DNA of 20,576 nucleotides from UBA1765 sp045615885 (lineage in GTDB: Bacteria > Fibrobacterota > Fibrobacteria > Fibrobacterales > Fibrobacteraceae): contig JAZLFR010000045.1 of NCBI GenBank assembly GCA_045615885.1, forward strand, positions 1 through 20,576, in the 5' to 3' direction. A program made the translations under genes and the position numbers. The notes under the pieces were generated by a model. The model worked only from the letters and a program-made list of their open reading frames with translations. It was not told where the DNA came from and ran no database searches. Below, in pieces: positions 16,201 through 20,576 of the stretch (its first letter is position 1; each line of letters starts with the position of its first letter).

Positions 16201-16321
16201 TCCAGGATCAAAGACTACCCCATCGCACATTTACATCAAGCGCTGCAACGACTACAAGGTCAATCCACCTGTTGCCCCAGGCGAAACATGGGACGGCGTG
16301 TTTACAGCAACCAGCAAGTAG
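13289..16321 (+). CDS. CHASE2-domain class III adenylate cyclase
   Basis: A membrane receptor of about 1010 residues predicted to make cAMP. The order is an N-terminal membrane helix (about 14-31), a periplasmic CHASE2 sensor (about 35-615) holding an acidic Glu-rich insertion (about 400-450), three membrane helices (about 619-691), a class III cyclase domain (about 730-920) and a short TPR-like tail. Metal ligands D738 (FTDIASF) and D783 (KYEGDAI), the adenine-selecting pair K779 and D863 (MMGDNVN), N866 and transition-state R870 are all present, so it should be active and ATP-specific. The ligand is unknown. ATG 13256 is an in-frame alternative but lies inside the heptamer array with no ribosome site; ATG 13289 has a -10 box 6 nt upstream. 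Confidence 0.9.
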   Translation: MLLHFLKSKPVRKFMLAFLLGAGLTILVLLFSNPYNTPVPRVALWVNNLENLFYDSFFKWESLTSEDEETAEGEGVILSRQSDESIYIVDIDEASLAKLGQYNSWSRDIHAEVVNSLSDGGAGAVLFDILFKTADFGQAKTDRTIKALQSVAPEVEWDSLRASLKTKFNDDSLLVNAVRSSGITTVSGLFETSSAYQHKSQWEAYSNEDWQKAIGYKSSMPLKNVDNPENVEEKEILDDVFPELSNAGAALGFTNTFPDPDGVVRNMSLLYRFPSHELYPNAEQQIYLAMTLSGAFQIFGQNPDNAIVKMGQYIDIGKPFGVYKDSAGTLHTTYPSVSVPMLKALHKVLVAHENYEKNPEQQSFLQASSKVIATKQGDEIEIEIFDAQILTGALSEALQKMKVTDLQNVEGEVEISENVTLKKSEETEGHFVLTDSEEEEEVEISEYTVSVIEFFRDSLENLPEGRRVHLSSDLDISFDVNSKKWISNCIIFSDNVLRDFRKASVAAIDNLEPGKEVRYGDNIRIPINEYGQMKIKYGSRYNTSKAKRSFRHISYYDVSKRRLDPGLYEGKIFILGSAAPALFDFVSAPHEENYPGVLVQATTLQNILRGNFMVFLESNWQILICICFALFFILFALYASQTLLLPVFAVFLGTYLFIGNYFFADGLYLGFAKQTLIIILTMISSLLVKISFESRDKKFLNDAFKQYISPELIQEMIDKEMKPTLGGVKSEISAYFTDIASFSTFSEKIGDPSKLVELLNEYLSAMTDTLTAHRGTLDKYEGDAIIAFFGAPMPLENHAQSACETAVSMQEKLLELRKKWISEGDKWPTNVHEMHMRIGINSGDIVTGNMGSEMRKNYTMMGDNVNLAARLESAAKQYGAYIQISENTRKDLVPGTILYRSLDNIRVVGKSEPVKTFEVLGTPNSANAEQLNKLIEVWEQARLAYLAMDWDKAIELFTKCLDFEPHHPERDPGSKTTPSHIYIKRCNDYKVNPPVAPGETWDGVFTATSK

Positions 16322-16744
16322 TGTTTTAGGGTCTAGTGATTAGACGAAAGACCGCTTCGCTGGTAGACGAAAGACGAGAGAACGGCACTACATGCCTACA
16401 GACGAGATGTGTGCAAACGAGTGTCGCGACCAAGCTTGCTTGGGGATGACCGAGTGCAGCCACATCCTATGGCGAAGCCATGAATGACGAGTGAATTAGG
16501 GTATAGTGACTAGGATCTAGGATTTAGTGAATGTTGGTTTCCAGGTTTTTGGAGGCTAGAGATTAGGGAAATTGTAAAAGTGCGTTTCTAGTTTCTGGTT
16601 TCTTCCCACTTCCGTCTTACGTCTCCTGACTCCTGTCACTGATTCCTTTCTTCCGTCCTCCGTCTTCAGTCTTCCTACAGATTCCTGACTCCTGTCACTG
16701 ACTCCTGATTTCTGTCTTCTGTTCTCTGTCCTCTGTATTCTATT
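16322..16744. repeat. Mosaic intergenic repeat, copy 3
   Basis: About 420 nt without a gene, between convergent cyclase and rluD-type genes. TAG-type heptamers start at 16326 (TTAGGGT, CTAGTGA, TTAGACG). 16351-16364 is the reverse complement of 7424-7437. 16469-16481 is a perfect hairpin (ATGGC, GAA, GCCAT). 16501-16536 is another TAG-type array. From about 16610 to 16740 the plus strand is a C/T-rich period-7 array (units such as CTGTCTT, CTGTTCT, CTGTCCT). I see no clear terminator for either gene. Confidence 0.85.
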
Positions 16745-18013
16745 TTACAGCAGATTCGGATCGATAGTCGGCTCGTAGCCAGCAGGCACAACCTTATCCG
16801 GGTCTTCCCCACGCTTTTCCGCTTCCTTCTTGCGAAGCTCAAGCATAAGAGCCTTTTTCTTCCTGATGCGTTCCTTCTTCATGGCAAAGCGTTCAGCACG
16901 AGTCAGGCGTTCCTTGATAGGCCTTTCTTCGTAATCCGGGTAGAGGTCTTCGAAATATTCCACTTCTTCGATATCGTCTTCATTTTCAAAGCGCATGTCG
17001 GCATCAAAGGCACGGAAGCCGTCGTCTTCAAAGACCGGAGCTTCTTCTGGCACATGTTCACGCAGCAGTTCCAAAACCTGTTCAAAAGATTGTTCGCGTG
17101 GCACTTCAAATTCCATTTCTTCTTCGGTGCGCGGGTGGATCAAGCGAATCTTGATAGCCTGCAAAAGCTGTGCCGGTGCAATTTCAAGAGCCTGTTCCGC
17201 AATGTTGCGAACGAGCGGCTGCACGCGCACAAGGCAAACATCGCGGCCATCATAGAGCGGGTCGCCAAAAATCGGAGAACCCATGAAACGGCTGTGAACA
17301 CGAATCTGGTGCGTGCGGCCAGTTTCAAGCTTGTATTCCATGAGAGTTGCAAATGTAAAGTATTCGAGGGCAGTGTAATGCGTACGGGCATCCTTGCCAT
17401 CTTTCTTTGTTACAGCCTGTTTCAAGCGGTTCTTCGGATCGCGGCCAATCGGAGCGTCGATTACGCCTTCCTGGTCACGCGGAGTGCCCCAGATCAAAGC
17501 CTGGTAAGTGCGAGAAAGCGTTCGCGTTTCAAGCTGGTGTGCTAAATGCCTATGAGCGGCGTCGTTCTTCGCCACAATCATGAGGCCCGGCGTATCTTTA
17601 TCCAGGCGGTGCACAATGCCCGGGCGGAGCGGACCGTTCACGGTCGAAAGGTTTTCCTTGAAATGGTACAAAAGGCCTGCAGCGAGTGTGCCGCCCTTTA
17701 CGCCATTGCCAGGGTGCACAACAAGATTACGCGGCTTGTTGATGACAACGATGTCTTCGTCTTCATACACAATGTCAAGCGGAACATATTCCGGTTCCAG
17801 CGTGGAGGCTTCCTTTTCCGGGAGACCGAGAAGTTCAAAGATCATTCCCTCTTCAACACGGAAGCTCTTGGAAATCGGCTTGCCATCAAAAAGCACGCTA
17901 CCGGCAGCCAGCAATTTCTGGATGTCTGTTCTAGAAAAATCGGCCAAGGCATTCTGCAAAAATTTATCGGCACGAAGTCCTTCACTCTTTTCATCAACGA
18001 TAATCTGGTTCAT
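16745..18013 (-). CDS. RluD-family 23S rRNA pseudouridine synthase with C-terminal extension
   Basis: Cytosolic enzyme that isomerises uridine to pseudouridine in RNA, probably 23S rRNA. An N-terminal S4 RNA-binding domain (about 12-65) precedes the catalytic domain. The family signature HRLDKDTPGLMIVAK places the catalytic Asp at D138, and GRTHQIRVH is also intact. At 422 residues it is about 100 longer than typical RluA/C/D proteins. The extra part is a very acidic stretch (EDDGFRAFDADMRFENEDD and on) followed by a basic helix (RAERFAMKKERIRKKKA). The start follows a heptamer array with no ribosome site, so it may be translated from an lspA read-through or a weak own promoter. The exact target uridine cannot be told. 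Confidence 0.92.
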   Translation of the reverse strand: MNQIIVDEKSEGLRADKFLQNALADFSRTDIQKLLAAGSVLFDGKPISKSFRVEEGMIFELLGLPEKEASTLEPEYVPLDIVYEDEDIVVINKPRNLVVHPGNGVKGGTLAAGLLYHFKENLSTVNGPLRPGIVHRLDKDTPGLMIVAKNDAAHRHLAHQLETRTLSRTYQALIWGTPRDQEGVIDAPIGRDPKNRLKQAVTKKDGKDARTHYTALEYFTFATLMEYKLETGRTHQIRVHSRFMGSPIFGDPLYDGRDVCLVRVQPLVRNIAEQALEIAPAQLLQAIKIRLIHPRTEEEMEFEVPREQSFEQVLELLREHVPEEAPVFEDDGFRAFDADMRFENEDDIEEVEYFEDLYPDYEERPIKERLTRAERFAMKKERIRKKKALMLELRKKEAEKRGEDPDKVVPAGYEPTIDPNLL

Positions 18014-18071
18014 AAGTTTTTTAGGATTTAGGGGCTAGGATCTAGTGATTAGTGAATGTCGATTTCCAGTC
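18014..18071. repeat. TAG-type heptamer array between lspA and the rluD-type gene
   Basis: Five in-phase units on the plus strand from 18021 to 18055: TTAGGAT, TTAGGGG, CTAGGAT, CTAGTGA, TTAGTGA. On the gene strand they read CTAAATC-like and stop 7 nt before the start codon of the rluD-type gene. Confidence 0.85.
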
Positions 18072-18647
18072 TTATGTATTCCTACCATCCACAGTCTTCT
18101 TCTTTTCTTCACTCTTGATTTGCCTATGGATTTCCTTGAGCACAAACGGAGAAAGAATCAGGAACGCAACGCCGACAGTAACAAAGGAATCCGCCACATT
18201 GAAGGTCGGGAAGCGCGTCATAATGAAATCAGGCAAATCGCAGTCAATGAAATCAACAACCTGCTGCAAACGCATGCGGTCAATGAAATTGCCGATCGCA
18301 CCGGAGAACACCATGGCAAGGCCGAGGCGAGAAAGCCAGTCGCGTTTGTCAATGCTCTTGTAGAACCACACGAGAACACCACCTGCAACAATCGTCAAAG
18401 CCAAAAAGAACGCCCAAGGCGGGAGCATTGGCAAAATATCTTGCGGTCTGCTGCTGAATGCCGCACCCTTGTTATATACAAGATTGAAGCGCAGGTAATC
18501 CCCAATGATCTGAATTTTCTGGTAATTCGGGAAACCCTCCGCATTCGTAAAACGAGCTACAGCCCAGAGCTTAGTCACCTGGTCAAGGACAATGCCAACG
18601 AGAATGAGAATCAAGTGAAATCGGAGTGTATTGATCTTCTTAATCAT
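18072..18647 (-). CDS. lspA: Lipoprotein signal peptidase (signal peptidase II)
   Basis: Inner-membrane aspartyl protease that removes the signal peptide from prolipoproteins after lipid attachment. 191 residues with four predicted membrane helices. The conserved motifs are present: NLVYNKGAAF (about 55-64), GNFIDR (119-124), catalytic D132 in VVDFID and catalytic D153 in FNVADS. Start ATG overlaps the TGA of the upstream squalene synthase gene (ATGA), so translation is probably coupled. The C-terminal tail (KSEEKKKTVDGRNT) is encoded by sequence resembling the adjacent repeat. It would process lipoproteins of this organism, possibly including the GH45 enzyme at 400-1884. Confidence 0.95.
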   Translation of the reverse strand: MIKKINTLRFHLILILVGIVLDQVTKLWAVARFTNAEGFPNYQKIQIIGDYLRFNLVYNKGAAFSSRPQDILPMLPPWAFFLALTIVAGGVLVWFYKSIDKRDWLSRLGLAMVFSGAIGNFIDRMRLQQVVDFIDCDLPDFIMTRFPTFNVADSFVTVGVAFLILSPFVLKEIHRQIKSEEKKKTVDGRNT

Positions 18648-19681
18648 TTGAGGCTCTCAAAAGTTTTACGGATCCACGAGTTTGAATAGAAATGGAGCGT
18701 TGAGCTCTTCACAATGCGCTTGACATCGTCACGCGTGATTTTCACCTTGCCTTCCACTTCAAATATCTTGGAGCCATCGCCAATGGCTCGCATATTTTCG
18801 GCAGACATCAAAAGAGGCCACAGGCAGAACAGGCGGATGCGAGCAAAACGGCGTGGCACCTGGAGAATGTATTCCATGCCATCCATAATGTGCATCCAAG
18901 TTTTTTTCACGAGATCTTCCATTACGGCCGCACGAGCCTTGGCATCGGCATTTTCAAGGAACATTTCCGGGGATGAATTGAAGCCATGCTTTTTGCAGAT
19001 TTCTTCTGGCACAAAGCACACATTTCGTTCCGCATCTTCACGAACATCCTTCACAATGTTTGTAACCTGCAGAGCTAGTCCAAAACTAATGTCAAGTTTT
19101 TTCAGGCGTTCAAAGCCATCTTCACCCATGCTCGGCCTATCGGCATAAAAAGCTTCCGACAGGAAACGGCCAACAATGCCAGCAACATAGTAGCAGTATT
19201 CATCAAGGTCAGCTACTGTATCGAGTGTGAGCCAGCCCTTGCGGCGCGCATCTTCTTCACGGAGCGCAAACTTTGCCATGCCGGCGCACATTTCCACAAC
19301 GACCTTGCAAATCGGCTTCTGGAATTTTTCAGGCAGGTCAAGGAGAAGCGGAATCACGTTCCTTGAATTCCTTGAAAGCTGCTGGTCGTAGCTTTCTGAA
19401 TTTTCCCAATGCGGCGGAAGCGCGATCATGAACTTTTCAAGATTTTCCAAAAGCTTGGTGGTATCCTTGAAAATGTCCGCAAACAGTTTGAGCAGGCGGT
19501 CCTTTTCGTGGGCTGGCAAAATGGGGTCATCTTCGACTGTATCTGCAATGCGCAAATACAAATAGGCAAGGAGCACCGCATTGTGCAGCTCGCCTCGGAG
19601 CACATTAATGTTCAAGGCAAATGTGCGCGAGACTTTCAGCAAAATTTCTTCGGCATACTGGTACTTCGGCAAATTTTTCAT
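18644..19681 (-). CDS. Squalene synthase (farnesyl-diphosphate farnesyltransferase)
   Basis: Predicted to condense two farnesyl diphosphates to squalene through presqualene diphosphate. 345 residues. Both Asp-rich magnesium motifs are intact: DTVEDD (47-52) and DVRED (212-216, after VTNIVK). SRTFAL (18-23) and EYCYYVAGIVG (161-171) resemble the single-enzyme squalene synthases more than phytoene synthase or the HpnC/HpnD pair. The predicted C-terminal membrane helix of eukaryotic enzymes is not obvious. ATG 19681 is chosen because CAGGAGA lies about 7 nt upstream and the ATG overlaps the TGA of the preceding gene. No squalene cyclase or carotenoid gene is in the window, so the end product is unknown. 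Phytoene synthase is the main alternative. Confidence 0.85.
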   Translation of the reverse strand: MKNLPKYQYAEEILLKVSRTFALNINVLRGELHNAVLLAYLYLRIADTVEDDPILPAHEKDRLLKLFADIFKDTTKLLENLEKFMIALPPHWENSESYDQQLSRNSRNVIPLLLDLPEKFQKPICKVVVEMCAGMAKFALREEDARRKGWLTLDTVADLDEYCYYVAGIVGRFLSEAFYADRPSMGEDGFERLKKLDISFGLALQVTNIVKDVREDAERNVCFVPEEICKKHGFNSSPEMFLENADAKARAAVMEDLVKKTWMHIMDGMEYILQVPRRFARIRLFCLWPLLMSAENMRAIGDGSKIFEVEGKVKITRDDVKRIVKSSTLHFYSNSWIRKTFESLK

Positions 19682-20262
19682 CGAACGGTCTCCTGGTAAA
19701 GTTCCTTCGGGAATTTTTTTGTCGTCGCGGCAGCAAGCAGATAGCGACGCAGGCACCCACGCTTTTCGACTCGCGAAAGTGTGCGCTGCAGCTCCCAGGT
19801 GCTCCTGGAGCGCAAGTTATCCATCGTTGTTGCAAGGCCCTTCTTTTGCGAAGCTACGCGCAAACGCTGCATGTACAAATAGAATGTAGCGCGTTCCAAT
19901 TCGTACATCTGCTTGGAAGCGTATTTAGAAAGCACAATCAGCAAAATCAAAAATGCGATAGCCGAGGCTGCACCATATTCAAAATGTTCAATCTGCAAAT
20001 ACCAAAGTGCAAATGTCAAGGCGAACGTGGAACTTGCCACGGCAAGAACAGCAAGAACGACCTGAACAAGCCTGGAGAGCAAAACCTTCGCCGCATTCTT
20101 TTTCCACCATTCCGGAATGTACACCCACGGTTCACCCTTTTTCAAACGCTTCTTGATAACTGCCGGATACGTCAAAAACTTGCAAACAATAAAGAAGAGC
20201 ACCCAGAAAACCAACGGTATCCAAAGAAAATAAACTGTAGTATATGGCAAAAGATCAAACAT
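19678..20262 (-). CDS. Small membrane protein, unknown function
   Basis: A 194-residue protein that I do not recognise. Predicted helices: residues 10-33 (VYFLWIPLVFWVLFFIVCKFL), about 60-88, and about 98-112 (AIAFLILLIVL). A cytosolic basic C-terminal half follows (about 113-194), rich in Arg and Lys with helix-forming composition. The stop overlaps the squalene synthase start (ATGA), so it is the first gene of the cluster with squalene synthase and lspA. That position hints at a membrane or isoprenoid role, but this is only context. Confidence 0.75.
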   Translation of the reverse strand: MFDLLPYTTVYFLWIPLVFWVLFFIVCKFLTYPAVIKKRLKKGEPWVYIPEWWKKNAAKVLLSRLVQVVLAVLAVASSTFALTFALWYLQIEHFEYGAASAIAFLILLIVLSKYASKQMYELERATFYLYMQRLRVASQKKGLATTMDNLRSRSTWELQRTLSRVEKRGCLRRYLLAAATTKKFPKELYQETVR

Positions 20263-20271
20263 AGCGGCGTA

Positions 20272-20277
20272 AAGATA
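20272..20277 (-). promoter_or_regulatory. Putative -10 box (TATCTT) of the squalene synthase-lspA cluster
   Basis: On the minus strand AGCTATCTTT precedes the ATG, with TATCTT ending 9 nt before it and no ribosome site. The same ten bases precede cvfB. A TAG-type heptamer array ends directly upstream. Confidence 0.5.
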
Positions 20278-20280
20278 GCT

Positions 20281-20576
20281 TTTTTTAGGATCTAGGATTT
20301 AGGAGCTAGGGTATAGAATAGACGAGAGAACGGGCCTTTGGCCCTACAGACGAGAGATACTTGCAAATTTCCAATGCGTCGGCTGTAGGCTTTGATAATT
20401 AAGAATTCAGAATTAAGAATTGACAATGACATAGGAAATTACAATTTCATGGCTTCGCCATAGAGGCTACTCATTCGCCAAGTGAATTTGAGCAAGCTCA
20501 ATTCGTTTGGCTCATTTCGGGCGCGTTCTGGCATCTTGCATCTGGCTCTTGCATCTTAACAGTCATCACGAGCAAC
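20281..20576. repeat. Mosaic intergenic repeat, copy 4 (inverted relative to copy 2), runs off the window
   Basis: 20285-20333 is a heptamer array (TTAGGAT, CTAGGAT, TTAGGAG, CTAGGGT and on). 20332-20344 is a perfect hairpin (GGGCC, TTT, GGCCC). 20385-20450 is an exact reverse complement of 7175-7240. 20449-20461 is ATGGC, TTC, GCCAT. The matching continues in diverged form to the window end. No ORF. Confidence 0.88.

Overview
The window looks like a chromosomal segment from Fibrobacter or a close relative (phylum Fibrobacterota). The strongest sign is the first gene, a secreted family 45 endoglucanase whose modules are joined by Ser-rich linkers of the K-S-S-S-S type, as in Fibrobacter cellulases. 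The other genes fit a Gram-negative cell: a PorV-like outer-membrane barrel, a lipoprotein signal peptidase and a CHASE2 adenylate cyclase. The assignment is from protein character only.

Layout. 1-399 is mosaic intergenic repeat plus the promoter region of the GH45 gene (400-1884, strong terminator). 2157-3574 holds a receiver-like protein and, 8 nt downstream, a TIM-barrel hydrolase-like protein. A PorV/PorQ-type barrel (4869-3619, minus) is divergent from a complete Xer recombinase (4993-5886), followed by an extended SDR/epimerase (6010-6903). A 600-nt mosaic repeat separates these from a secreted M23 peptidase (7503-9320), then cvfB and an smr gene, a tRNA-Pro(CGG), a hairpin-rich tRNA-like element, and a minus-strand DUF1846 gene (13029-11545). 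The CHASE2 adenylate cyclase (13289-16321) comes next. The right end is a minus-strand cluster: a small membrane protein (20262-19678), squalene synthase, lspA and, after a short repeat, an RluD-type pseudouridine synthase. The first three are coupled by ATGA overlaps.

Gene content is mostly housekeeping or envelope functions with one plant-cell-wall enzyme. I see no phage, IS, CRISPR or defence locus.

The unusual part is between the genes. Nearly every larger intergenic gap is built from the same mosaic: degenerate period-7 arrays (C/T-rich on one strand, A/G-rich on the other), TAG-type heptamers that stop just before start codons or begin at stop codons, and small perfect hairpins whose loop is GNA closed by a C-G pair. 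Long stretches recur as inverted copies (1-150 versus 6988-7399; 7175-7240 versus 20385-20450). The same C-GNA-G hairpins are strung together downstream of the tRNA, inside what looks like a second copy of the tRNA 3' half. In addition, six genes have a TANNNT box ending only 6-9 nt before the start codon, suggesting leaderless transcripts.
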